Positions 7,780 through 16,777 of a DNA stretch of 64,000 bases are shown here, piece by piece; within the stretch, counting starts at the first letter, position 1, and each line of letters starts with the position of its first letter. The notes beneath the pieces were generated by a model. That model saw only the letters and a list, made by a program, of their open reading frames with translations, had not been told where the DNA came from and ran no database searches. Source of the DNA: Actinomadura violacea. GTDB lineage: Bacteria; Actinomycetota; Actinomycetes; Streptosporangiales; Streptosporangiaceae. A program made the position numbers and the translations under genes. The DNA lies in NCBI RefSeq assembly GCF_017573465.1, contig NZ_JAGEPF010000005.1, positions 248,001 through 312,000 of the forward strand, read 5' to 3'.

Positions 7780-8994
7780 TCACTCGGTGCCGGGGACGGC
7801 GCCCGGTGAGCGGGACCCGCCGCGCACGTCCCGCAGCGCCACGGGCAGCGCCGCCGCCAGCAGCGCCGCGGTGAGGACGAACGCCCACGGGTAGCCGGTC
7901 CGCCCGGCGACCAGCCCGAAGCCGAGCGCGCCCGCGCCCATCCCGGCGTCGTAGGCGAGGTTCCACAGGGCGCTGACCGTGCCGTACCCGGACCGCGGCG
8001 TCCGCGCGTACATCAGGACGAGCGTGGCGTTCTGCAGCAGCCCGAAGCCGACGCCGAACACCGTAACCCCGGCCAGCACGGCGACGTCGTGGCCGGTCAG
8101 CGCGGTGAGCAGCACGCCGGCCGCCGACAGGACCACGCCGGGCGGCACCATCCCGGCCGCACCGCGCCGGTCGCCGATCCGGCCCGCGGCGACGCGGGCG
8201 GCGGTCGAGGCGAGCGGCTGCAGGAACAGCGCCGCCGCCACGACCCCGGCGGACGCGGACGCGACGGCGAGCGGCAGGAACGTGACGATGATCCCGGCGA
8301 CCAGCGCGGACGCGCCGAAGACGAGCGCGGGCCGCGCCAGCGCCGGCGTCCGCAGCCCCGCGAGCACCCCGGCGCCCCGCCCGGCGCCGCGATCACCGTC
8401 CGGCAGCCCGGGCACCGAGGCCACCGCGGCGAGGGCGGCGACGCCCGCGGCCACGGCGACCGGCGTGTACCCGAAGTGCCGCGCGGCCCAGACGCCGAGA
8501 GGCAGCGCGCCCAGGGCGGGGGCGCCCGCGACGATCCCGACGAGCGCCAGGCCCTCGCCGCGCCGCTCGTCCGGGATCAGCGCGGCGGTCAGTGCGCCCC
8601 CGGCGACCACCGTGAGCGCGAACCCGAAGCCGCGCAGCAGGCAGATCAGGACGATCCACGGCAGGCCCGACGACAGCGTCAGCACGAGGGCGGGCGCGCC
8701 GAGCAGCACCAGCCCGGCACCGAGCACGGCCCGGTAGCCGTACCGGTTCGCCAGCCACGGGGTGCCGAGCTCGCCGGCCACGGTGGCCGCCATCAGCGCG
8801 CCCGTCGCCAGGCCCGCCGCGCCGCCGCCACCGCCCGTGCCCTGGGCGTAGATCGGCGCCACCGACAGCAGCAGGTAGAAGCTGACCGCCGAGCCGAGCA
8901 GCGACACGAAGCGCAGCAGCAGCGGACGGGTCATGAGCGGCGGCCTCGTGAGCGGGGCGGGCGCCTCAGGGCAGTGCGTCGTCATGCCGATCAC
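7780..8994 (-). CDS. MFS transporter
   Basis: A major facilitator protein of up to 404 residues with about twelve hydrophobic segments, and the loop 2-3 signature as NRYGYRAVLGAG plus a related repeat GRIGDRRGAAG in the second half. Small size and composition fit drug-type or sugar-type efflux carriers. The start is uncertain: the ATG at 8994 gives a polar 20-residue leader, while the ATG at 8934 begins right before the first membrane segment. The MocR regulator is divergent, with 38 bases between start codons, and is the obvious candidate to control it. Confidence 0.85.
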   Translation of the reverse strand: MIGMTTHCPEAPAPLTRPPLMTRPLLLRFVSLLGSAVSFYLLLSVAPIYAQGTGGGGGAAGLATGALMAATVAGELGTPWLANRYGYRAVLGAGLVLLGAPALVLTLSSGLPWIVLICLLRGFGFALTVVAGGALTAALIPDERRGEGLALVGIVAGAPALGALPLGVWAARHFGYTPVAVAAGVAALAAVASVPGLPDGDRGAGRGAGVLAGLRTPALARPALVFGASALVAGIIVTFLPLAVASASAGVVAAALFLQPLASTAARVAAGRIGDRRGAAGMVPPGVVLSAAGVLLTALTGHDVAVLAGVTVFGVGFGLLQNATLVLMYARTPRSGYGTVSALWNLAYDAGMGAGALGFGLVAGRTGYPWAFVLTAALLAAALPVALRDVRGGSRSPGAVPGTE

Positions 8995-9032
8995 GTTAGG
9001 GACCGGGCGGACCGCCGATAAGCTCCACTTCC

Positions 9033-10445
9033 ATGCCGCTGGAGTGGTCCGGTTCGTCCCCCGAACTGTTGCTGACGCTGGACAGGGCGTCCGCCGAGCC
9101 GCTGCGCTGCCAGCTGGAACGCCAGGTCAGGGACGCGATCCGGGGCGGGCGGCTGCGGGTCGGCGAGCGGCTGCCGTCCTCCCGGGAGCTGGCCCGGACG
9201 CTGGGGATCTCCCGCGGGCTGATCCAGGAGTGCTACGCCCAGCTGCGGGCGGAGGGGTACCTCGCCACGCGGACCGGCTCGGCCACCCGCGTCGCGGCCG
9301 GTGCGGTGCCCCCGGCCCCGGCGGCGCCCGCGCGGCCCGCTCCCCCGCCCGCCCGGCTGATCGCCGACTTCCGTCCCGGGGTGCCCGACCTCGGCTCCTT
9401 CCCGATGGCCGACTGGCTGTGGGCGGTCCGCGAGGCGGGGCGGGCGATCCCGACCGCCGCGCTCGACTACGGCGACCCGGCGGGCGCCGCGGCCCTGCGC
9501 GAGGTCCTGGCCGGATACCTGCGGCGCGTCCGGGCCGCGGCCGCGGAGCCGGACCGGATCGTCGTCTGCTCCGGCCACGCCCAGGGGCTGGTGCTGGCGT
9601 TCAGCGCCCTGGCCAGGGCGGGGGTCCGGACGGTCGCCTACGAAAACCCCGGCGGTCCCCGCTCCACCGAGGCCGCCGCGGCGTGGGCGGGGCTGGACGC
9701 GGTTCCGGTGCCGGTCGACGAGGACGGCGTCGACGTGCGGGCGCTCGCCGCCACCGGCGCCCGCGCGGTGGTCGTCACCCCGGCGCACCAGTGGCCGACC
9801 GGCGTGGTCATGGCGCCGCGCCGCCGCCTGGAGCTGATCGCGTGGGCGGCGGACCGGGACGCCGTGATCATCGAGGACGACTACGACGCCGAGTTCCGCT
9901 ACGACCGCGAGCCGGTCGGCGCGCTGCAGGGCCTCGCCGCCGACCGGGTCGTCTCGATCGGCACGGTGAGCAAGTCGCTGGCGCCCGCGCTGCGCCTCGG
10001 CTGGCTGCTCGCCCCGCCCTCGCTCGCGGGGACGGTCCTGGAGCACAAGCTGCTCAACGACCGCGGCTCCCCGGCGCTCGACCAGCTCGCGCTCGCCCGG
10101 CTCGTCGAGTCGGGCCGCTACGACCGGCACCTGCGCCGGATGCGGGCGGTGTACGCCGCGCGCCGAACCGCGCTGCTCGCGGCGCTCGCCGAGCACGCGC
10201 CCGGCGTACGGGTGACGGGCCTGGACGCCGGATTCCACGCCGTCGCGCACCTCGACGTCCCCGGCGGCGAGGCCGCGCTGGTCGAGGCGGCCCGCGCGCG
10301 CGGGGTCGGGCTGCACGGGATGAGCATGTGCCGCGCCGACGGCGGGGACGCCCCGGTGCAGCTCGTGCTCGGGTTCGGCAACACCGGAGAGCGGGCCGTC
10401 CGGGCGGGCATCGCCGCCGTCGGCGACCTCCTCGCACCGCGCTGA
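9033..10445 (+). CDS. MocR/PdxR-type GntR regulator with aminotransferase domain
   Basis: A 470-residue fusion of an N-terminal GntR winged helix (about residues 15-90; GERLPSSRELARTLGISRG is the recognition region) and a fold-type I PLP aminotransferase domain (about 110-465). The PLP lysine is in TVSKSLAPALRLGW, and EDDYDAEFRYDREP is the family signature. Such proteins use PLP or a PLP-amino acid adduct as an effector and usually regulate the divergent neighbour, here the MFS transporter. The Pro/Ala-rich linker (about 90-110) joins the domains. Confidence 0.92.
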   Translation: MPLEWSGSSPELLLTLDRASAEPLRCQLERQVRDAIRGGRLRVGERLPSSRELARTLGISRGLIQECYAQLRAEGYLATRTGSATRVAAGAVPPAPAAPARPAPPPARLIADFRPGVPDLGSFPMADWLWAVREAGRAIPTAALDYGDPAGAAALREVLAGYLRRVRAAAAEPDRIVVCSGHAQGLVLAFSALARAGVRTVAYENPGGPRSTEAAAAWAGLDAVPVPVDEDGVDVRALAATGARAVVVTPAHQWPTGVVMAPRRRLELIAWAADRDAVIIEDDYDAEFRYDREPVGALQGLAADRVVSIGTVSKSLAPALRLGWLLAPPSLAGTVLEHKLLNDRGSPALDQLALARLVESGRYDRHLRRMRAVYAARRTALLAALAEHAPGVRVTGLDAGFHAVAHLDVPGGEAALVEAARARGVGLHGMSMCRADGGDAPVQLVLGFGNTGERAVRAGIAAVGDLLAPR

Positions 10446-10525
10446 CCAGCGCCGACGCGTGCCGACGCCCGCCGTCCACCTGCCGTCCATGGGGTCGCCG
10501 CCGGCGGTGTGGCACACTTCGGTCC

Positions 10526-10909
10526 GTGACCTCCGCAGCGCGCCGCCCCTCGGGCGAGCTGGAATCGGCGGTGCTCGAGACGATCTGGGCCGCCGCGCGG
10601 CCGCTGACCGCGCGCGACGTCCGCGCCGCCCTCGGCGACGGCCTGGCCCGCACGACGGTCGCCACGATCCTGTCCCGCCTGCACGCCAAGGGCCTGCTCC
10701 GCCGGGTCCCCGCCGGGCGCACCTTCGCCTACAGCGCCGCCGTCGAGGACACCGCGGCGCTCACCGCCCGCCGTATGCACACCGAGCTCGACCGCAGCGG
10801 CGAGGAGCGTCCGGGCGTGCTGGCCCGCTTCGTCTCCGACCTGAGCGAGACCGACGAGCGGCTCCTGCGCGACCTGCTGGGACGGCCGCCCGCCACCGAC
10901 GGGGACTGA
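10526..10909 (+). CDS. BlaI/MecI/CopY-family repressor
   Basis: A 127-residue winged-helix protein of the Penicillinase_R family: GELESAVLETIWAA, then TARDVRAAL and RTTVATILSRLHAKGLL (recognition helix and wing), with a C-terminal dimerisation helix (LVRFVSDLSE-like, here LARFVSDLSETDERLL). The GTG at 10526 gives a start that aligns with the family; no clear Shine-Dalgarno is present, so the transcript may be leaderless. It converges on the M56 peptidase gene, whose own upstream neighbour is a second BlaI. It is 127 residues against 118 for the second copy. Confidence 0.9.
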   Translation: MTSAARRPSGELESAVLETIWAAARPLTARDVRAALGDGLARTTVATILSRLHAKGLLRRVPAGRTFAYSAAVEDTAALTARRMHTELDRSGEERPGVLARFVSDLSETDERLLRDLLGRPPATDGD

Positions 10910-10918
10910 CCGGCCGGC

Positions 10919-11854
10919 TCAGCGGGTCTGGGCGTGCTCGATCAGCTGGTGCAGGTCGAGCACCCCGTCGTTGGCGGCCCACACCGACAGGACGACCAGC
11001 GCGGCCGTGGCCACGACGAGCCACCGGCGGTGCGGGAGCGGGGGCGCGAGCAGCGCGGCGACGCGGCGCGGCAACGGCCCCGGCCGGCGGCGGCCGAGCC
11101 CGGCGACCCGCCCGATGCCGAGGGCGGCGGCGTGCCCGAGCCCGGGGCGCCCGTTGTGCGCGAGGGCGGCCTTGCCGATCGCGCGGGCGGCCCGCTCCCG
11201 GTCGGCGCCGGCGGCGGCCCGCTCGTCCGCCCAGCGCTCGGTCGTGAAGGTCACGGCGCCGCGCAGCGGCCACAGCAGCGGGTTCGCGGCCGTCGCGACA
11301 TGGACGAGCGCGCGGAACCAGTGGTGCCGCCCCGCCAGGTGGGCCCGCTCATGCGCGAGCAGCACCCGCCGCTCGGCCTCGTCGAGGATCGACAGCATCC
11401 CGGTCGACACGACGACGCGGCCCGGGCGGCCGGGCAGCGCGAACGCGTCCGCCCCCTCGTCCTCGACCACGGCGACGATCCCCCCGCCGGGCAGTTCGCG
11501 CGCCGCCTTCGCGCCCGCGAGCAGGGCGCGGACCCGCTGCACGGCGGCGCAGCCCGCCGCGCCCAGGCTCGCGACCAGCGCGGGGCCCGCGACCGTCGCC
11601 ACCAGCGGGCTGGTCTGCGGGTCGCGGTGCAGGACGTGCTCCGACAGGTGGCCGAGCGCCGCGATCACCGGCAGCCGCAGCGCCCCGCCCAGCGCCAGCA
11701 CCGCCAGCGTCGCGGTGCTCGCCAGCGCCAGCACGACCGCGGTGCCGGTGAGCAGCCAGGTCGCGGTGCGCGGCGGCAGCCGCCCCGACAGCGGGCGCGC
11801 GGCGAGGGCCATCACGGCGGGCAGCACCAGGGGCAGCAGGCCGTCCAGGTCCAT
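10919..11854 (-). CDS. M56-family (BlaR1-like) membrane metallopeptidase
   Basis: A 311-residue membrane protein with hydrophobic segments near residues 5-20, 35-60, 90-110 and 285-300. The zinc motif HERAH (HExxH) lies in LLAHERAHLAGRHHW, followed about 20 residues on by ANPLLWPL, the usual third region of the M56 family. It lacks the penicillin-binding sensor domain of BlaR1, so the inducing signal is not evident. It is the second gene of an operon with the BlaI at 11861, six bases upstream; the peptidase is expected to inactivate that repressor by cleavage. Confidence 0.9.
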   Translation of the reverse strand: MDLDGLLPLVLPAVMALAARPLSGRLPPRTATWLLTGTAVVLALASTATLAVLALGGALRLPVIAALGHLSEHVLHRDPQTSPLVATVAGPALVASLGAAGCAAVQRVRALLAGAKAARELPGGGIVAVVEDEGADAFALPGRPGRVVVSTGMLSILDEAERRVLLAHERAHLAGRHHWFRALVHVATAANPLLWPLRGAVTFTTERWADERAAAGADRERAARAIGKAALAHNGRPGLGHAAALGIGRVAGLGRRRPGPLPRRVAALLAPPLPHRRWLVVATAALVVLSVWAANDGVLDLHQLIEHAQTR

Positions 11855-11860
11855 GGCCGC

Positions 11861-12217
11861 TCACCCGCCTCCGAGCAGCGTGCGGACCAGCCGCTCGTCC
11901 TGGGCGGACAGGGACTCCACGAACCGCGCGAGGACGGCGGCGCGGTCGGGCCGCCCGTCCAGGGCCTGGTACATGCGCCGGGCGACCAGCCCGGGCTCGT
12001 CGCTCACCGGCGCGTACCGGTAGGCGCGGCCGGACTTCTGGCGGACCAGCAGCCCCTTGGCGTGCATGCGGGTGAGGATCGTCACGACCGTGGTGTAGGC
12101 CAGGTCGCCGTCCAGGTGCCGTCGCACGCCCGCCGGGGTCAGCGGTTCCGCCGCCCCCTGCAGCACTTCCATGATCTCCGACTCCAGGGCGCCCGCCGCC
12201 CTGCGTCCGCCGGTCAT
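11861..12217 (-). CDS. BlaI/MecI/CopY-family repressor
   Basis: A 118-residue Penicillinase_R winged-helix protein: GALESEIMEVLQ, then TPAGVRRHL and YTTVVTILTRMHAKGLL, and the dimerisation helix LARFVESLSAQDERLV. Clearly related to the copy at 10526 (TTVVTILTRMHAKGLL against TTVATILSRLHAKGLL) but transcribed on the opposite strand and upstream of the M56 peptidase. Together they form a repressor-protease switch; target genes in this window are unknown. Confidence 0.92.
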   Translation of the reverse strand: MTGGRRAAGALESEIMEVLQGAAEPLTPAGVRRHLDGDLAYTTVVTILTRMHAKGLLVRQKSGRAYRYAPVSDEPGLVARRMYQALDGRPDRAAVLARFVESLSAQDERLVRTLLGGG

Positions 12218-12278
12218 CGGCGCCCCCTCGTGAAACCCGCCGGCCGCCCCGCACGGCCCAGTCTGGCACGAGGGGCGC

Positions 12279-13022
12279 TCACCTCACCCGCCGGTGCGCG
12301 CCGCGCGAGCCCGCCGGGCGGCGCGGCGGCGCCGCGTCCGCCTGGTCTCCCGGGCCGGCCGGACGGCCCCGGGAACCCGCCTTCTTGCGGCGCCCCTTGA
12401 GCAGTTCGACGGCGACCGGGATCAGCGACAGCGCGACGATCACAGCGACGGCGGGCAGCAGGTAGTGGTCCACGTTCGGGATGGAGGAGCCGAGCAGGTA
12501 GCCGCCCATCACCAGGCCGAGGCTCCACACCAGCCCGCCGGCGATCTGCCAGATCGTGAACACGCGCGTGGGCACGTCCAGGGCGCCGGCCAGCGGGTTC
12601 AGGACGGTCCGGACGACCGGGACGAACCGGGCCAGCACGATGGCCTTGCCGTGCCCGTACCGGGCGAGGAACTCCTCCGCCCGCTGGACGCCTTCCAGCA
12701 GGTGCCGGTTGCGGCTGCGGGCGAGCAGCGCGCGCCCGCCCCGCCGGCCGATGATGAAGCCGGTCTGGGCGCCGGCCAAGGCGCCGAAGGCGGCGGCGGC
12801 GAGCACCGCCGGCAGCGAGAGCCGGGTGTCGCCGTGCGAGCTCGCCGTGCACAGCAGGCCGGCGGTGAACAGCAGCGAGTCGCCCGGCAGGAAGAAGCCG
12901 ATCAGCAGTCCGGTCTCGGCGAACATCACCACGGCGATGCCGATGGCGCCGAAGGCCGCCAGCAGCGACCCCGCGTCCAGCGGGTTCACCGCCGCGGGCA
13001 GTGCGCCGAAGGCGTCGATCAT
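12279..13022 (-). CDS. DedA/VTT-family membrane protein
   Basis: A 247-residue inner membrane protein of the DedA family. Hallmarks are ETGLLIGFFLPGDSLLF near residue 35, with the conserved acidic residue and Pro-Gly re-entrant motif, and GHGKAIVLARFVPVVRT near residue 130 with the essential Arg pair. Four or more hydrophobic segments and a basic, charged C-terminal tail (about 205-247) are visible. The family supports membrane homeostasis, with undecaprenyl phosphate or phospholipid flipping shown for some members. It is monocistronic; a palindrome at 13079-13094 lies upstream. Confidence 0.9.
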   Translation of the reverse strand: MIDAFGALPAAVNPLDAGSLLAAFGAIGIAVVMFAETGLLIGFFLPGDSLLFTAGLLCTASSHGDTRLSLPAVLAAAAFGALAGAQTGFIIGRRGGRALLARSRNRHLLEGVQRAEEFLARYGHGKAIVLARFVPVVRTVLNPLAGALDVPTRVFTIWQIAGGLVWSLGLVMGGYLLGSSIPNVDHYLLPAVAVIVALSLIPVAVELLKGRRKKAGSRGRPAGPGDQADAAPPRRPAGSRGAHRRVR

Positions 13023-13078
13023 GGGATCCCCCGTGTTCAGGAGGGACCGGGCGCCCGCCCGGTCCGGCGTCCCCGAAA

Positions 13079-13094
13079 TCTACACGCATGTAGA
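13079..13094. promoter_or_regulatory. TCTACA-N4-TGTAGA palindrome upstream of dedA
   Basis: Perfect 6-bp inverted arms around CGCA, 57 bases before the dedA start. The TACA/TGTA half-sites resemble BlaI/CopY-type operators, and two BlaI-family genes lie nearby, but the 4-base spacing differs from the usual site. Assignment to a regulator is speculative. Confidence 0.35.
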
Positions 13095-13124
13095 CGGGGG
13101 TCGCGACCGCGTCGCACCCGGTGA

Positions 13125-14831
13125 TCATCGCACGGCCGGGCGGGCCGGCGGGCCGGAAGCGGGATCCCCGAGCCGATCCCCCGGCGGTCCGGTGCGGCCG
13201 CGGGCCGCCGGGCGCAGCCGCGACCGGCCGGCGCGGCGCAGCGCGGGCAGCGCCGCCCGCGCGGGCCAGCCGGCTGCCGCGACACGCAGCGCCAGCTCGC
13301 CGGTCTCGGCGACGTAGGGCTCCAGCCGGTCGCCCGCCGCCCGGGTCAACCGGGGCCGGACGGGCAGGAGCAGCCCCCGGTGCGCGGTGCCGTCGGAGGT
13401 CAGCCGGACCTCGACGGTGCTCGCGCCCGCGCGCAGCCTCAGCCACAGCCCCCAGGTCCGGTCGGCGAGGCCGGTCGGGCGGATCACGGCGTCCGGGACG
13501 AACACCGCCTCCCAGGTGATCTCCCCGCCGCGGGCCCGGACCGTCACCGGCACCTCGAACACCCGGCCGGCGCGGTGCCGGTCGCGGATCTCCAGGGCGC
13601 CGCCGAGGCCGGTGCCGGGCCCGAGCCGGCCGAGCGGGTTGGCGACGGTCCCCGACACGCGCAGCGCCCGGCCGGCGCGGCGCATCCGGGTGACCTCGCC
13701 GCCGAGCCGCAGCGCGCCCAGCGGGGCGGTCGCGATGCCGAGGTCGGTGATGTCCAGGACGCGGCGGCCCAGCGCGGTGCCCAGGCCGGCGCCCGGCCAG
13801 TAGACGCGCCCGTCCCGCTCCACCGGCTCGACCGCGAGGACGGGCCGCCCGGCGCCGCGGGGCGCGTAGTCGGCGGCGGCCATCGCCGCGGAGGCGTCGC
13901 CCTCCAGGACCATGAGCGCGGCGATCGCCGGCATCCGCCCGGACCCGGCGAGCAGCGCCTCGTCCAGCCCGGCGAGGTAGCCGCGGGCCAGCTCGACGAA
14001 CGCCTGCCGGTGCCCGGGCTCGCGGCCGCGCAGCTCGCGCAGGCAGCCCGGCAGCACCCGGCCGACGAACCGCGCCTCCACCCGGCGCGCGAGCGCCTCG
14101 GCGCCCCGCGCGCGCAGCAGCGCGCCGGTCCGCCGGAGGATCTCCAGCCGGTCGGCGAAGTCGCCGAGGTCGGTCCGCGGGACGCCCCTGTGGTCCGCGG
14201 ACCGGTGGTGGACCCGGTCGGGCACGACCGCGATCGGCTCGGCCGCGGCGTACGCGGCGGCGGTGAACAGCAGGTCCGCGTGCCGCAGCCGGTCGACGAA
14301 CCGCAGCCCCTCGCGCTCCAGGAACGCGCGCCGGTAGCACTTGCCGGCGGCCGCCGCGTCGTCCAGCAGCTCCGGCGCGCGCGAGATCGACGGATGGAGC
14401 CGCCGCTCGGCGTACAGCTCCGGAAACCCGGTCCGTTCCCCGCCGCGGGACGCTTGGACGCAGCGTCCCGCGACGAGGTCGGCGCCCGCCTGCGCCGCGG
14501 CGGTCACCATGGTCTTGCAGGCGTGCGGGTCGAGGGCGTCGGCTGCGTCGAGGAACATCACGTAGCGGCCGCGCGCGTAGCGCAGGCCGAGGTTGCGGGC
14601 CCGGCCGTCGCCGCCCGAGCGCTCCTGGAGCGCGAAGGCGCGCACCCGGTCCCGCGCGCCCGCGACGAGCCGGGCCGCCGCGCGCGCGGACGCGGCGCCG
14701 CCCGCCTCGTCGACGATCACGACCTCGACGCCCGGCAGCGACTGCTCCAGCGCCGAGCGGACGGCGCGGGCGAGCCCGCGGGGCTCGCCGCGGGCGACCA
14801 CGACGACGGTCACGTCCGGGTCCGGCAGCAC
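13125..14831 (-). CDS. Family 2 glycosyltransferase
   Basis: A protein of about 568 residues with an N-terminal GT-A domain: VTVVVVARGEP...LEQSLPGVEVVIVDEAG, then NLGLRYARGRYVMFLDAADAL, where the acidic pair stands for the DxD nucleotide-sugar site. After about residue 330 comes a beta-rich region with repeated LxLGGE/VSGTVANP-like strands, a C-terminal domain seen in teichoic-acid-type or capsule glycosyltransferases but not identified further. No membrane segment is seen, so it should act at the cytosolic face. I prefer the GTG at 14831, which has GGAGG eight bases upstream; a GTG at 14840 overlaps that site. Confidence 0.85.
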   Translation of the reverse strand: MLPDPDVTVVVVARGEPRGLARAVRSALEQSLPGVEVVIVDEAGGAASARAAARLVAGARDRVRAFALQERSGGDGRARNLGLRYARGRYVMFLDAADALDPHACKTMVTAAAQAGADLVAGRCVQASRGGERTGFPELYAERRLHPSISRAPELLDDAAAAGKCYRRAFLEREGLRFVDRLRHADLLFTAAAYAAAEPIAVVPDRVHHRSADHRGVPRTDLGDFADRLEILRRTGALLRARGAEALARRVEARFVGRVLPGCLRELRGREPGHRQAFVELARGYLAGLDEALLAGSGRMPAIAALMVLEGDASAAMAAADYAPRGAGRPVLAVEPVERDGRVYWPGAGLGTALGRRVLDITDLGIATAPLGALRLGGEVTRMRRAGRALRVSGTVANPLGRLGPGTGLGGALEIRDRHRAGRVFEVPVTVRARGGEITWEAVFVPDAVIRPTGLADRTWGLWLRLRAGASTVEVRLTSDGTAHRGLLLPVRPRLTRAAGDRLEPYVAETGELALRVAAAGWPARAALPALRRAGRSRLRPAARGRTGPPGDRLGDPASGPPARPAVR

Positions 14832-14986
14832 CCGGCCCACCTCCTCGCCCCGGTCGGCTCACCGGCACATGAACAGGCCACTGGCCGGATGTTAGGAGGC
14901 GGAGGGTTATCGGAACGTAAGCGCCGGGACACCCCGCCGCGAACGCGGGACGTCCGGACGGCGCGCGCCCGCACGGGGGCGCCGGG

Positions 14987-15799
14987 TCAGCCGATGCGGC
15001 CGACGCCGCCCAGGTAGGAGGGGACGGTGAAGTCGGCCGGCACGTCGCCGCGCCAGCTCTGCACCGGGACCAGCCCCGGCTCCAGCAGTTCGGTGCCGGC
15101 GAGCAGTCTCCCGACGGCGGCCCGGCCGCGCAGGGTGAACGACCCCGAGGACGTCGTGGTGTAGACGTCGCCGATCTCCTCGAACGCCTCCCCCGGGCGC
15201 TCGCCCGGGAACGGGTGCGAGACGACGAGGTGGCTTCCGGCGGAGCACCGGTCCCGGAACGCGCCGACGATCGCCGCGGCCTCCAGGTCGTCCGGCACGA
15301 ACTGCAGCACCGCGCAGAACACGATGGCGACGGGCTCGGCGAAGTCGATCCGCGAGACGACGCCGGGGTGCTCCAGGACGCTCCGCGGATCGCGCAGGTC
15401 CCCGTCGACGACGGTCGCGGCCCGGTCCGCGGCGAGCAGCGCGCGGGCGTGCACGAGCACCATCGGGTCGTTGTCGACGTACACCACCCGCGAGTCGGGC
15501 GCGCAGCGCAGCGCGACCTGGTGCACGTTCTCCTGCGTCGGCAGCCCGGCGCCGACGTCGATGAACTGGCGGACGCCGGCCTCGGCGAGCGCCTGCACGG
15601 CGCGGCCGAGGAAGCCGCGGTTGTCGCGCGCCGCGACCCGGATGTCGGTGCCGCTCTCCCGGCTGGCCGCGATGACCTTCTCCGCCGCGTCCCGGTCCAC
15701 CTGATAGTTGTCCTTGCCCATCAGGTAGTAGTCGTACATCCGCGCCACACTCGGGACGGTGGTGTCGACCCCCGCCGGTGCCTGCTCGGGACCGCTCAC
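14987..15799 (-). CDS. SAV2177-type S-adenosylmethionine-dependent methyltransferase
   Basis: A 270-residue protein of the actinomycete-specific DUF574/Methyltransf_19 family. The signature start SVARMYDYYLMGKDNY and the SAM-binding segments FIDVGAGLPTQENVHQVA and VVYVDNDPMVL are present, with FCAVLQFVPDD and VSHPFP further on. Members are numerous in Streptomyces and Actinomadura genomes, and the substrate is unknown. The gene is monocistronic and divergent from the DUF72 gene, with 84 bases between start codons. Confidence 0.92.
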   Translation of the reverse strand: MSGPEQAPAGVDTTVPSVARMYDYYLMGKDNYQVDRDAAEKVIAASRESGTDIRVAARDNRGFLGRAVQALAEAGVRQFIDVGAGLPTQENVHQVALRCAPDSRVVYVDNDPMVLVHARALLAADRAATVVDGDLRDPRSVLEHPGVVSRIDFAEPVAIVFCAVLQFVPDDLEAAAIVGAFRDRCSAGSHLVVSHPFPGERPGEAFEEIGDVYTTTSSGSFTLRGRAAVGRLLAGTELLEPGLVPVQSWRGDVPADFTVPSYLGGVGRIG

Positions 15800-15883
15800 C
15801 GGCCACCGCCTTCCGCTCGCAGTAGTGCGATCACCCTAACCGCCGGGCCGGATGCCCGCGCCGCCTCCGATAACGTCGCGTCC

Positions 15884-16735
15884 ATGCGGCTTCATGTGGG
15901 ATGCGCGATGTGGGCGCACACGCCGTGGCAGGGCCGTTTCCTGCCCCATCCGCTGCCTCCGGCGGAGCGGCTGCGCGCCTACGCGTCGTGGTGCAACGCC
16001 GTCGAGGGCAATACGACGTTCTACGCGACGCCCACGCGGGCGACCGTGGAGACGTGGGCGCGGCAGACCGCGCCGGACTTCCGCTTCCTGCTCAAGCTGC
16101 CGAAGACGATCACGCACGAGCGGCGGCTCGCGAACGCGGGCGAGGAGCTGCGGGCGTTCCTGGCGGCGGTCGAACCGCTCGGGCCCCGCGTCCACGCCCT
16201 CTGGGTCCAGCTGCCCGGCGCGTTCGGCCCCCGGGACGTCGGCGCGCTGGCGGCGTTCCTGCGCGGCCTGCCGCCGGAGTACCGGTACACCGTCGAGGTG
16301 CGGCACCGGGCGTTCTTCGAGGACCCCGGGGCCGCGCGCGACCTCATGCGGGTGCTCGGCGGGGCCGGGGCCGAGTGGGTGCCGTTCGACACCACCGTCC
16401 TGTTCCGGAGCCCGCCGACCAGCGACGCCGAGCGGGACGCGTGGACGAAGAAGCCGCGCGTCCCGCGCCGGGCGCCCGCGCTGACCGACCGTCCCGTCGT
16501 CCGCTATCTCGGCCGGGACGACGTCGACCGCACGGTCGAGGGCTGGGGGCCGTGGGCGGAGAAGGTCGCCGGGTGGCTGCGGGAGGGACGCTCGCCGACG
16601 GTGTTCGTGCACACCCCCGACAACGCCGAGGCGCTGCCGCTGGCCCGCCGCTTCCACGACGACGTGCGGGCCCTCGTCCCGGAGCTGGAGCCGCTCCCCG
16701 AACCGGTGCCCGCCGAGCCGCCCACGCTCTTTTGA
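15884..16735 (+). CDS. DUF72 domain protein
   Basis: A 283-residue protein of the DUF72 (YecE-like) TIM-barrel family. Typical motifs: VGCAMWAH at the start, NAVEGNTTFYATPT near residue 45, FRFLLKLPKTITHERRL near 70, YTVEVRH near 140 and VRYLGRDD near 205, ending with FVHTPDNAEALPLARRF. The molecular function of the family is not established. The ATG at 15884 is favoured because the conserved start MRLHVGC follows directly; the GATAAC hexamer at 15868-15873 fits a -10 box giving a nearly leaderless mRNA. Confidence 0.9.
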   Translation: MRLHVGCAMWAHTPWQGRFLPHPLPPAERLRAYASWCNAVEGNTTFYATPTRATVETWARQTAPDFRFLLKLPKTITHERRLANAGEELRAFLAAVEPLGPRVHALWVQLPGAFGPRDVGALAAFLRGLPPEYRYTVEVRHRAFFEDPGAARDLMRVLGGAGAEWVPFDTTVLFRSPPTSDAERDAWTKKPRVPRRAPALTDRPVVRYLGRDDVDRTVEGWGPWAEKVAGWLREGRSPTVFVHTPDNAEALPLARRFHDDVRALVPELEPLPEPVPAEPPTLF

Positions 16736-16744
16736 GGGGACCGC

Positions 16745-16777
16745 GCTGGACTCTCCCACCAGGGGAGAGTCCAGCAT
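16745..16777 (+). promoter_or_regulatory. MerR-type promoter upstream of the BtrH-like gene
   Basis: Thirteen-base perfect inverted repeats (16745-16757 and 16763-16775) around ACCAG. TGGACT (16747-16752) and CAGCAT (16772-16777) are placed as -35 and -10 boxes with a 19-base spacer; a long spacer filled by a CTCTCCC/GGGAGAG dyad is the hallmark of MerR-activated promoters. The alternative is a terminator of the DUF72 gene, whose stop is 10 bases upstream, but no T-run follows. Confidence 0.55.

Noticed and set aside
16745..16775. Rho-independent terminator of the DUF72 gene
   Set aside because: Possible by position, but no T-run follows and the exact 19-base spacing of promoter-like boxes favours a MerR-type promoter; kept as a secondary hypothesis.
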